Shown: positions 52,998-63,040 of the stretch, piece by piece
Layout of the letters: the number at the start of each line of letters is the position of its first letter
Position numbering within the stretch: the first letter of the stretch is position 1
Assembly: GCF_030272615.1 (NCBI RefSeq)
Contig: NC_081407.1
Span: forward strand, 442,397,213-442,461,212
Direction: 5' to 3'
DNA from: Cryptomeria japonica
Lineage: Eukaryota; Streptophyta; Pinopsida; Cupressales; Cupressaceae
Length of the DNA stretch: 64,000 nt
Made by a program: the position numbers and the translations under genes
The notes under the pieces: generated by a model
What the model was told of the DNA's origin: nothing
What the model saw: the letters and a program-made list of their open reading frames with translations, nothing else
Databases searched by the model: none

Positions 52998-54554
52998 TTG
53001 ATAGATGGAGGAGCAGGTCTTAACATATGTACTTTGAACACAATAATTCAATTGGGATATCCAGACAAAGCTGTGAATGCTACAAACAAAATTACCATCA
53101 AGGCATATGATGATGAGGAGCACTCATCCAAGGGCACAATCACCTTACCTCTCAGAGTTGGGCCAGTTACAAAGGATGTGATTTGTCAAGTCCTTGATTT
53201 AGATCTCACATACAACATACTTTTGGGACGTCCATGGATTCATGAGATGAGCGCAATCCCTTCTACATATCATCGATGTATCAAGTTTCCACACAATGGA
53301 GTTGAAGTGACTGCCAAAGCTGACCCAAATCCATTCATATATTGCAATAATATGCGACCTAGATTAGAAATAACAATCCCAGTCAATCGAGAGGTTGTTC
53401 CTTCATCAACATATGTTGATCCAGAATCATTGAAAGCTTCTACATCAAAACAAACAAAGATCAAAGAAAAAATCAAAGTTAAAGACCTGGGATGTGGTAA
53501 GTATATCTTTCATGTTGATCAACTCCCACTATCTTCTAAGACATTTAGTCGACAGGAACAATCTACAAATAATTTGCAATGCCAAGGAATTGGGTGTGAA
53601 CCACCTAGTGTTGTGGCTACTAAGTCTGAATGCAAATCTCCTCTAGTGGTGCAAGCATCTCTTGATATCAATAGTCCTAAGAGTGGTTCCAGTGAAGAAT
53701 CTATTGAGTGTATCGCCAACCCTCTTGAAAACTCACACAACCTTACCATTTCATCCACTCCTTCCATTTCAACTATACTCCTAGACTTGGAAAAACAAGA
53801 ATTACAAAAGCCCTTACTCATTGGGGATCAAAAATCAAGCTTTGAAAAGAAAAATCTAAAAGTCAAAAATAAAGAAAAGTCCTACAGTCCAAATCAAAAT
53901 CAAAAGATATTGGACTCTACAAAAATCAAGGTCAAGGATAAAAATCCTATGAAAGAAAAAGAACAAGAGATGATCTCCCCTAATATCAAAATAACTGGGG
54001 GCAAAAGTTCTACAATTGCAAGACAAAAAGAACACTTGTTGATCCTAAGTCTCCATCACGCTATCCTACTTTCACTTCTTTTTGCAATCATATGCCTTCA
54101 TAACTCATCCACTTGTTCCACACATCCTTTCCCTTCTGGCGATACATCATGGACCTTTAATGGAACTTCCTCAAGGGACTTTGTTATCAGGGATGCCCAG
54201 ACTTCTTTAGGTGACACACAAATGGGCCTATGTAGTCCACACATTAGTAATTCTATCTTAGTTCCTTTATCAAGGAAGATAGTCACTCAAGCTACACATC
54301 ATTCAATCAAGGAATGACACAACTACAATCACAAGGTGAAGCCTCACACATTTGAGGTGGGTGACTTAGTTCTCAGAGAAAATCTTAGAAATCAACAAGA
54401 CAAACAGAAGAAGGGCCATTTCGAACCAAATTGGCTTGGTCCTTACATCATTACAATGGCCTATGGATCCGGTGCATATTAGCTCTCAACCATAGAGGGT
54501 GAACCTTTGGAGGATCCTATCAACAACATGCACCTTCATAGGTTTTACACATAG
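52998..54554 (+). pseudogene. Protease joined to integrase C-terminus, element E (RT-RH-IN core missing)
   Basis: VLIDGGAGLNIC is the retropepsin active-site region of plant gypsy elements, and YNILLGRPWIHEMSAIPSTY its second conserved block. A Lys/Ser-rich spacer of about 200 residues follows, then a hydrophobic segment (HAILLSLLFAIICLHNSS). After a TGA at 54315 the same frame continues HKVKPHTFEVGDLVLREN, GHFEPNWLGPYIITMAYGSG and NNMHLHRFYT, the C-terminal integrase segment. No YxDD, RNase H or HHCC/DDE motif lies between. The coding region is either a deletion derivative or a non-autonomous family form. Confidence 0.75.
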
Positions 54555-56318
54555 CTCTTCAGAGTATCCTAATTCAAAAAAACAAAAAAAAATCAAAAAA
54601 TTCAAAAATACAAAAAAAAATATAAAAAATTCAAAAATACAAGAAAAATTATAAACATAAAAAATCATTACTTGGTGAAAACCTGGCAAATAGGCGCCTT
54701 GTGACATAAAAAAATTAGAAAACAAAAAAACATTTCGTCCAACGGTGAAAACCACTTCGGTGGCGCCCTGGGCAAGTACCATGGTGAAAACCGGGTCACC
54801 ATCGCCATGTGTAGAGACATTGCTCCTCCCTCCTTTAGGATTCCATTTCATCCTTTTACTTTGCACAAACTCATAGCCTATCCATCCATAATAAACTTAC
54901 CCATTCCCATCATGGCTTGTTATTGATCTACCTAAGATTGGTTAGCCATTCATAATAATCCTTCCTTTTCACCCTTTTCCATCCATAATAAATCAGCTCC
55001 TATCTATGGCTAAGGCAAATCTTACGTCTAGTGATGGGTGTGGAACTGAGAGCATCACACGTTCCAAGAAGTACAGTTTCTTCCAATTTTCTTTAGTCTA
55101 TCCATGCATAATCCACAATAAAGCAACATTTGCATCACAATCTGCAATAAAGTTTCGTCTTCTCCGCAATAAAGTATTAGTTGCATGGATTCAGTCAGTT
55201 TCAAATGAAACACAACAACAACAATGGGCTTCAACAAATCAAATCTTTCAACAGACTCATACAACATTATGGTTCAGTGCTATCTATCCTTTTGTGAAAG
55301 TAAACATTGTGACCACAATCAAATAAGACTTATACAAGTGACAAGCGACTCTAAACTTGAGGACTACAGTGGATGTTGGTGTCGAGTCTTGGTTTTCTTT
55401 TGATTTTATCTTTTGGTGACATGTCTTTTAGCTTTTCCAGGATGTCTTTGACTAGAGATTTTATCTCCAGGATGTCTTTGACTAGAAAGGCGAGGATGGG
55501 GCATCGTCACCTTTTTTTTTCTTTTTTTTCTTTTGGTTTCTATGGATTGTCTCTTAGTAATGCTTTGACTTGTCCAAGGATATGAGGACATTGTGAGTTT
55601 AGTATGAACTGGGGCATTCTTTGTTTGTGATTGTCTGATCTCCATGCAAACAGGTACAATGACTTTCTGGGTTGAATATATACTTGGATTGTCATAACCT
55701 ACTTGCCATAATAAAGCTCAATGATGATAACGCACAAGAAGCTCTTTCACTTCCATATCTTCTATCTTCCATCCTCCTTTCTTGATTGACCTCCATCATC
55801 CTTCTCGAGTCCATGTAGCCTTCTATCACATGACTGAGTATAATGACACACCAAAAATATTTGCATTTCATGTAGTTACGGTTGCATTACCACATATTAG
55901 CATTTCATACATACATATAGATATTACAATTACATCACATCTCGCACACGTCACATGTTAGCACATTTTACATTTTCATTTCATACATTCACATTGGCAT
56001 AACATATAAAACATAAAAAAACAAAAAGATTGCATTCCATCATCCATATCATAAAATCATCATCATAAGACATATAGCAACATCACATAGGTACACATGC
56101 ATATAGCTGCTGCAAGGATGAATCATCTTATATATATATATATATATATATATCAAAATCATAAGTGTCATGATACAATGATGTCAAAATACATATGGCT
56201 ACAAAATCACCCAAAGGTGTCTACATCATCATATAAAATGGTACAAAACTGATACATAGGGAGCCCTCTAAGGCTATGATAAACTCCCTCCCTCAGAGTT
56301 GGCTAGCCTCGACGGAGT
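54555..56318 (+). other. Non-coding 3' region of element E
   Basis: A-rich repeats of AAAAATTCAAAAATAC lie at 54580-54660, and GGTGAAAACC repeats at about 54675-54800. A (TA)n microsatellite is at 56130-56152. A frame at 54999-55326 is open but unrecognised. Confidence 0.5.
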
Positions 56319-57219
56319 CTAAGCCCTGGAAGGACCTGCCCCAGGATCATCTCTCATGCCCCCTCTATCTGGTGGTGGTGGAGGACCCATGACCCCACTG
56401 CTAGACACCTGTCTCTTGTCTCTCCCCCCAGAGGTCGTCACAGTCCACGACAGTCTCCGGAAGCTCCTAGCCCATTGATCTGGTGGCACCGCTCCATAGT
56501 ATAGGTCTCTCCAATATCCTATCTCCTCCCCTACCCACAGAACATAGGCGTATCCAACCCCTATGTCCTCTACTGCCTGTCTCCCTGCCCTTAGTGTTGT
56601 CTCAGCCTCCGTGTAGTGTTGAATATCCTGATCTCTCTCCCGCTCAGTATCCCTCAACTGTCTCCTAAGTCTAGTTGTATCCCTCTCCAAATCCCAAATC
56701 TCATCTTCCTATCCCTAGCAGATCTCTCTCAAGGAGAGTAGCTCATCCTCCTCCTCTCCTCCCCCATCCCACAACCAACCCTCATGTCACCCTATCCGGA
56801 CATAGGAACCCAGTGATAACTCTTGCCAGCACCGTCGATAATGCCAATCCTGTCATTGTCATGGTATCCCAAGCCACATGTCCTACCCTCATCATCGGTC
56901 CTAGATCTTGAAACACTCGTCTCATTGCATCCTTGTCTCTGTCTCGATCATAAGGAACCAACTCCCCATTGATCGGTATCCTCGGTATCCTGTATTCATC
57001 CTCTAAGGTGACTGTCATCTCACCCATCAAAAAATGAAATGTACATGTCTCTGAGTGCCATCTCTCAGCTAATGTAGTCAGCAATCCCATGTTTGCCCAA
57101 AACTCAGGCACATACAAAATATATCGCCAGCCCATGACCTCAACAACTTCTCTATCCTTGAATGTCAACTTTGCTTGTAAACTCTGAGTCGAAGAGAATC
57201 TCTCCCATGACTCCAGCAT
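56319..57219 (-). pseudogene. Antisense plant-mobile-domain-like ORF in element E
   Basis: On the strand opposite to gag and pol, an ATG at 57219 opens 145 residues with HSETCTFHFLMGEMTVTLED and IPRIPINGELVPYDRDRDKD, the pattern of the plant mobile domain (PMD, 'aminotransferase-like'). After a frame change it continues at 56690-56319 with a coiled coil (ERDTTRLRRQLRDTERERDQ) and a Pro/Gly-rich tail. Extra antisense ORFs between pol and the 3' LTR, some with this domain, are known in Tat-lineage elements. One frameshift disables this copy. Its role in the element is not known. Confidence 0.7.
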
Positions 57220-57261
57220 AGGTAGGTCCTCTTGCAGTCAAGCAAATCAACTATGTCAATC

Positions 57262-57512
57262 ATAGTGGCAATCCTTGTTCATCACAAAATGCTGCTTTTT
57301 ATCCTAGTGCTTATGGTACTCTATCCTAGTGACACTCCCTGTTCATCACAAGGTGTTGTTGTTTATCATAGTGGTAATCCCTGTTCATCACAAAGTACTG
57401 TATTTTCTTTTTTGCACTCCCTATTCATCACAAAGTGTTTCTCTTTTTAGTACTCCATGTTCACCACAAAGTATTATGTTTTGGCATTCCTTGTTCATCA
57501 CAAAGTGCCTAT
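57262..57512 (+). repeat. Six copies of TTCATCACAAAGTG in element E's 3' region
   Basis: CC(C/T)TGTTCATCACAAAGT and variants recur with 35-70-base spacing, each preceded by a CTATCCTAGTG- or GGCATT-type segment. Confidence 0.75.
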
Positions 57513-57711
57513 ATCTATCCTATCCTAGGGCCTCTGCTTGAGTGTATCCTCTTGAGTAGTTTCCTAATTGGCAACATATGTTCCATCACAGAATTGTCAA
57601 TCCTAGCCCTATCTGCTATCCTAGTCTTCCTTTGAGGACCTGCTTAAGTGTATCCTCTCAGCAGCTTATCCAATTGATAGCGTATGTTCATCACAGAACT
57701 GTCGATTCAAC

Positions 57712-57990
57712 CTAGAAGACATAAACGCACTTTTATGACATAAACACGCTTACATACTGCACATACACGTCTACTTTGTATAGATGCGCCTGACATACAT
57801 AAATGTGCCTTTGCTCTACATAGACGTGCCCATACAACATAAACATGCCTGCACAACGTAGATGCGCTCGCATTTGACATAAACGTCTTTGTATTCATAA
57901 ACGTGCCTGGCACAAACATAGACGCGCCTAGCCAACCCAGACGTGCCTGACACCAGCATAGACGCGCCTTAGCATTTTTTGACCCCGCTT
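57712..57990 (+). repeat. Array of CATAGACGCGCCTG-like units in element E
   Basis: About 14 units of ACATARACGYGCCTG at roughly 20-base spacing. The AGACGCGCCTG core is the same as in the leader arrays of element A, but here it lies in the opposite orientation relative to the element. Confidence 0.75.
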
Positions 57991-58490
57991 GACATATTCT
58001 AAAAAGCATTAAATGTGCTACCTAACATGCATTTATGACAACATTTCATGCGACAAAGTACAAGGAGGTTTTGCGGTACTCACCGGCTCTCCTACATCTG
58101 CTAGCCTCTGAAATCGGTGAACGCAATCGAATCTGTGCACCAATGCCATCGCTGTTGACTGCTCTATGCTCTCTCTGCACTCTAATCTCTTGGATGTGTG
58201 GATGACAATGAGGATGTTTTCCCCTCGTGGTCTATCTTATAGACTACCCTAGCCCTAGCCCTAGCCCTAGTCCTAGCCTTAGTCTCCTGTGTCAGTCTTC
58301 ATTATCTCGTGACTCTGTCACTCTATCCTATCTGGTCAATCCATTCTACCCTTTATTTCTTATCAAGAGATTGTCTGTGATCTTTTCAGACATTTTCATC
58401 CAATGTCTTGAGGGGGCATATCATTCCCATCTTGGGGCAACTTTGTATTAGTTCATATTATCTTCTTTGAAACAACGCGACAAGCTGTAT

Positions 58491-58510
58491 TGTCTCAAAG
58501 AGGGGCAAAA
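58491..58510 (+). other. Polypurine tract of element E
   Basis: TCTCAAAGAGGGGCAAAA abuts the 3' LTR; shared with element C. Confidence 0.8.
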
Positions 58511-59270
58511 TGTAGACACCTAAAATTGTCTTATCTAATTAAATAAATATTTTTATTTATTTAATTATTTTAAGCCTAATTCTTCTATTAATTAAATAAA
58601 TCTTTAATTATTTAATTAATTCATTTATCCTCTTCTAGCCTTATTTCTCATTTAAATAAGTACATTTATTTATTTAAAATATCCTTTTCCTAAATTAAAT
58701 AAATACTTTTATTTATTTAATTGATCCCACTTCTTCTATTAATTAAATAAATATTTATTTATTTAATTAATTAATTAACCTTTTCTACCTATGACACGTC
58801 ATTCATCTCTTAATTCCTACACTACCTACCCTCTAATCATAGCCAACCATTTATCTTTTACACCTCTTAATCTTATCCCTCCATTTCTTATGGCGTCTTC
58901 TATATAAGGAGATGCTTCCTTCACTATTCAATCCTAATCATTCTATTCAACTACCCGACTACTCTATGCTTTCAAACTTTCACATGCGATCAAGCCTACT
59001 TGCAACCACATTTTTGTTCTTTGTTGAGCTCTTGTGCACACATAAAAGCTGAGAGCAAATATATCAAACAAGATCAATGGAGATAGGAAGAATGGAGATT
59101 CAAACCCTATTGGACATGTGATGGTATAATCTTTGTGATTTCATTTGATTTGCATTGTCTTAGGTAATCTTCATAGGTTATGGTGGATCTTTGTTGATTG
59201 TTAGGCTAGGGTTTTGTGGTTGAATTCATGTAGTCTTTCAATATTGTTTTATCCATTTTCACCATAAACA
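58511..59270 (+). repeat. 3' LTR of element E
   Basis: 760 bp, TGTAGACACC to ATAAACA; TATA box at 58901-58908. Blocks of AATTAAATAAATA alternate in U3. Confidence 0.9.
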
Positions 59271-60293
59271 ATAAAAATTCAAAATCATAGTGAACTAATA
59301 CTTAATCAGAATTCACAACTGGAAATAACTTAAGCAACTACTACCAAACGATAATGTTCTAGCAAGTGAATAGAAACTACTTTGCCGTTGTGGCCGCAGG
59401 AATAGACACGGGAACTGTTTCCAGTGGTTGCAGGAACAGACAAAGGTTGAAACAACAACTATTATAAGATGAAAACTAATTGGAAAACACAAAGGATTAC
59501 TCACCAAGTGGGCCCCCTTGAGTGAGTATATCAAGAACTTTCATATTACAATTGTTAAGCTTAAAATCATATTGATCTCTTTATTCCAAATTGACTATGA
59601 AAATACATGAGCATAAGAAGACTGGGTATTACAAATACTATGGTCATTCTCTTCTGTCTCCGAGAGGAGTGAGAGACCCCTTTATTTATATGGAAACTTA
59701 TAACAGATTCCTAACTGATCAACCACATTCCTACGGAATAGGCGAATAGGTTTTATTAAACTAAAGAAGAAGTCAGCGAAGGAAAACAGGAAAACATTTG
59801 TCCTGCAGTTGAGAAAATATAGCATGACTTGCTTCCTAGATTTAAGCTCCACTAAAAACAGTTATAAATGTCTCATAAATCATTCTGCTGAAGAATTGGT
59901 CAAGTGGCTTCGATCTCCTTTAATGGTGCTTTTCGTTAACTGGGTCTGCATTGTGGCTATATGCTTGGTGCTCCTTTAAACTGCCACTTAGTATTTTGTT
60001 ATCCTTTGTCGACCCTGCACCATGATGTTAATGTGCACAATAAACATGTGTATATACTAATGCTAACATGACATAAATTAAACCATACTTAAGATTGATT
60101 TAGATATTTGCATAGATAAACCATTGAAAAACCATTATATGACAACCTTAAGTATCAGACAAATCAATTCCTAAAACACTTAAAAGGTATCAATTAGGAG
60201 AGTATCTTGATCCAAATATCATCTAATCAGAAGAACTAGGAAGGAATATTATAACAAAAATTATCAAAATAGAGCTATTATTTAAGCTCATCA
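59271..60293 (-). repeat. 3' LTR of element G (end cut by element E)
   Basis: Minus-strand start TGATGAGCTTAAATAATAGC follows a polypurine tract. ATATAAATAAAGGGG near 59691-59703 is a plausible TATA box, with TCTCTCACTCC after it. The 3' end is not seen because E begins at 59270. Confidence 0.55.
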
Positions 60294-60306
60294 TCTCCCC
60301 CTAACC
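60294..60306 (-). other. Polypurine tract of element G
   Basis: Minus-strand GGTTAGGGGGAGA directly before the LTR start. Confidence 0.6.
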
Positions 60307-60380
60307 TAAATTCTTGTTGATCCTCCAACAACAGGAAAATTCCAAATTCTAGCATTGATTCTGAAATTACCAGGAGTAAC

Positions 60381-60977
60381 CTACCCAGAACCTCCTACAA
60401 ACAAACTCCAGTAGAATTTTTTCATTTTCTCCAATCTCATCCACCTGGTACATTCTACTGCTTCACTATATGGTGGATCATTATCCCTGCATCCCATTAG
60501 TGGCCATAGGAGGATTGGAGGCTGAAAACTGAGAGACAACCAATGTCTTCCCTTTGTTCTTCCCAAGTGCATATATTTGGGTGCTCTCTTTAGTGTTGCA
60601 TGGTAGTTTTGTAAGGAGTGTGGCTCAGATTGCTTCAACTCATCTGGCAGGCTATTCCAATGTTGGACCACATGTCCTATTTTTACCTTTCCTTCCCTTG
60701 TAGCCATTTGTTCATATTCTTTATACACCTCTTCTCTTAAGGGTAGAATATCTTTTGCATAATCTGGCTGATATACAAACTTTTCCCAATCAAAATAAAG
60801 TCTTCTAGGCTCTCTTGATTCAGCCCTCAATGGTAGTGAAAGGTCAAATTCTTCTTTTCTATGTATCTGGAACTGCTCTCCTCTTGCTATTTCATTTTGC
60901 ATCCATGACATGAGAGCTCTCAATTGGATATCTCCAATGTAGAGGAGAGGGTTCCAATCAACATCATCAAGAACCAT
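60381..60977 (-). CDS. Unrecognised ORF of element G (198 aa, possible C-terminal part of the same gene)
   Basis: From an ATG at 60977 the frame is open to 60381, with WNPLLYIGDIQLRALMSWMQ, RRLYFDWEKFVYQPDYAKDI and a Trp/Arg-rich end (CTRWMRLEKMKKFYWSLFVG). It lies downstream of the 357-residue ORF and a coiled-coil scrap (61373-61155, KKIIEQKDKEIAQLKTKVET), all on the same strand. They may be parts of one long protein broken by stops. No family is recognised. Confidence 0.5.
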   Translation of the reverse strand: MVLDDVDWNPLLYIGDIQLRALMSWMQNEIARGEQFQIHRKEEFDLSLPLRAESREPRRLYFDWEKFVYQPDYAKDILPLREEVYKEYEQMATREGKVKIGHVVQHWNSLPDELKQSEPHSLQNYHATLKRAPKYMHLGRTKGRHWLSLSFQPPILLWPLMGCRDNDPPYSEAVECTRWMRLEKMKKFYWSLFVGGSG

Positions 60978-61154
60978 ATAGTTATGTAAATAAAATTCAC
61001 AGAGCAGATTCTTAATGGTTGTAGGAGATGTTTGATGAACATGATAGAATTCCTTAGGTGTCTACAACGAGGGACTTAGATCCCTAACAATTCTCATCAT
61101 CTAGAAACATATATGTTGTTCCTTTAAATACAAAGAGTAAACAAGAGGGTGTGC

Positions 61155-61663
61155 TTAACATTGCATTAGTTGTGGTACCATAGTGGCTACTGTTTCCACC
61201 TTAGTTTTAAGCTGAGCAATCTCCTTGTCTTTTTGTTCAATAATCTTCTTCTGTTGGTTAATTATCCTCTGCATTTTTGCTTTCCCCAATTCCCAATCCT
61301 GGTAAAGGGCAATTGCCACTGCATGACTGGTAAGGGAAGTAGGTGGTCTATGAATAGGTGCCCTCAATTTCATCTTTTCAACTCTGCTCCCTGCTTCAAT
61401 AACTTGATCTACAACAGATGCTAAACTATCAAGCCTATAAAAACCTACTTCTCCCTACAGCTGCTCATCAATGTTATGCAGTTCCTCCTCTTCATGCAGT
61501 TGCACATCAATGTTATGCAGTTATTTCTCTTCATGCAATTGCACATCAATGTCCTACAGTTCTTCTTCTTTATGTTTTTCTTCTTCCCTTTGGAGTTTCC
61601 TAGGTGGAGAAGAAGGAACATCATTGTGGAGTGGACTATGTGGCTCTTGTTCTGGAGAATCAA
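61155..61663 (-). pseudogene. Coiled-coil scrap between the two ORFs of element G
   Basis: 61373-61155 encodes a basic start and the coiled coil KIIEQKDKEIAQLKTKVE. 61663-61445 contains three imperfect repeats of a 30-33-base segment (plus strand ATGTTATGCAGTTCCTCCTC, AGTTGCACATCAATGTTATG). Stops and frame changes separate it from both neighbours. Confidence 0.45.
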
Positions 61664-61702
61664 TCAGAATGGTGACATTCAGCTCCATTGATTGGTCCTA
61701 TT

Positions 61703-62776
61703 TTAAACCTTTTTTTGGAGCTTACCACTGCTTCTCCAAGATTTTCCTTTAGCATCTGTAGGATTGCTTCCTATAGCTAATTCCTCAACTACTTTAGTGG
61801 TTATAGGAGAAACTGTTTTTGTAACTTTCCCTTTCTTGGAAACAGGAGAGGGTAAATCCTCACTATTACTTTTCTCCTCCTTCTTTTCTATGTCAACCTG
61901 TTTTCCTTTGCCTTTTTCCTTTCGTGCGACAACCCTAGTTTTAATTAGGCTTTGAGAAGGAACCTCTATTGTAGCTTTTTCTTGTAAGGGTTCCTTTGTT
62001 GTAGGAACATTTTGCTCTAATGATATTCTAGAGGATGAGGGTTCAATAGGGGAACCAGGTTTTTCAAGATTTAAAAAATTTTCCCGCTCTTGAGATGGAT
62101 GTGGTTCCACTGAACCCACATTTTCTACCCTAAACCTTCTAATTTCAACAAATTCATTCCAAGACATTGGAGAGACATCTCTTAAAGATCTTTCAACCAA
62201 CAACTTAATTAGACAATGATGAGAAATAGAGTGAGGCCTACCTTTCTGGGTTTCTGCTGCGCTTATGGAAAGAAGGTTGTACAATATGTTTGGAACATTC
62301 ATCCTTCTCCCGTGGCGTAGATGACTCAAAATATTGAAATGATGGGAATGCAGACATGAGAACCTTCCTTCATAAGTTAAATACTTCAAAATATATAATG
62401 CTACTGCTCCCCGTTCAGGTGGAAGAGATTCTCGTCTAGCTCCCTTTCTATCTATTACTAAGGGTGGGTCTCCTTGCCGTGTAAACTCTGCTCTTGCACT
62501 ACATGCATCCTTAGATTTTGGGTATTTTTCTCCGTCTATTGGCAAACCAGTTACTTCTGCAATCCATTCCTCTGTCACCACAACTCTCAAACCTTTTACC
62601 TGGGCTTCTCCATCCGAAAGTGTGCAGGTAAATTCCCTTGCAATTTCCTCATTAAACTTAGTCAGCTTCAGAAAATAATCTAGCCACCCACTGTTGCAGA
62701 ATATTGGCTCACAATCTTGGTCCTGAAGAAGGACTTCATGAATTGTCGGTTCATGACGAATAGGTGGACCACCCAT
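61703..62776 (-). CDS. Plant transposon-associated protein of element G (357 aa)
   Basis: The ATG at 62776 gives MGGPPIRHEPTIHEVLLQDQ. The N-terminal domain includes EEIAREFTCTLSDGEAQVKG, VTEEWIAEVTGLPIDGEKY and ALYILKYLTYEGRFSCLHSH, the arrangement of proteins annotated as putative plant transposon protein. The second half is low complexity, Lys/Ser/Glu/Pro-rich (VARKEKGKGKQVDIEKKEEK). The ORF is intact. It parallels the decayed ORF of element F (7331-8860) and may be distantly comparable to the PMD-like ORF of E. No catalytic motif is visible; function is unknown. Confidence 0.6.
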   Translation of the reverse strand: MGGPPIRHEPTIHEVLLQDQDCEPIFCNSGWLDYFLKLTKFNEEIAREFTCTLSDGEAQVKGLRVVVTEEWIAEVTGLPIDGEKYPKSKDACSARAEFTRQGDPPLVIDRKGARRESLPPERGAVALYILKYLTYEGRFSCLHSHHFNILSHLRHGRRMNVPNILYNLLSISAAETQKGRPHSISHHCLIKLLVERSLRDVSPMSWNEFVEIRRFRVENVGSVEPHPSQERENFLNLEKPGSPIEPSSSRISLEQNVPTTKEPLQEKATIEVPSQSLIKTRVVARKEKGKGKQVDIEKKEEKSNSEDLPSPVSKKGKVTKTVSPITTKVVEELAIGSNPTDAKGKSWRSSGKLQKKV

Positions 62777-63040
62777 TGTAACAATAACACTTCCTATTCA
62801 CTAATGGCATGAATTTTCCCAATTCTGCAGCTGAAATATACTCAATATGCTCTTATTTGGTCGGAACCCAGCTGCAATTCTAAAATAATTCTAGGTAGAC
62901 AAAAGGATAGAGTACAAAATATCACCTCAAACCAAAATTTTTGAAAAATTAAAGCTCAATCTGTGATGACATAAGAATTATCTGCTAGACTAATTCTTAG
63001 CATACTTCCCCCCAACCTACGGTTTAACAGGTGTCCACAC
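62777..63040. other. Spacer between element G ORF and the LTR of element H
   Basis: AT-rich, no gene. Minus-strand GGTTGGGGGGAAG near 63010-63022 looks like a polypurine tract but has no LTR start after it. Confidence 0.4.

Larger units (their letters stand above)
47155..59270 (+). mobile_element. Element E: 12.1-kb Ty3/gypsy element (Tat-like) lacking RT
   Basis: LTRs 47155-47891 and 58511-59270, PBS 47895-47912, leader with 300-bp repeats and the conserved module, decayed gag (50429-52145 and 52161-52994), protease and integrase C-terminus (52998-54554), then a 4-kb 3' region with an antisense ORF, two repeat arrays and a polypurine tract. The flanking 5-mers are GTAAA and ATAAA, consistent with a slightly decayed target duplication. 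RT, RNase H and the integrase core are missing from the polyprotein. Confidence 0.88.
59271..62776 (-). mobile_element. Element G: LTR element with transposon-associated ORF, no pol
   Basis: Minus-strand order: ORF 62776-61703, further coding scraps (61663-61155 and 60977-60381), a polypurine tract (60306-60294) and a 3' LTR from 60293 down to the E boundary. No gag zinc knuckle, protease, RT or integrase is seen. The 5' LTR is not recognised. The polypurine tract and a TATA-bearing terminal block make an LTR element the best reading. Confidence 0.55.

Noticed and set aside
57262-57512. CRISPR-like array of spaced direct repeats
   Set aside because: Repeats are short and imperfect, spacing is irregular, there are no cas genes, and the setting is a plant retrotransposon.
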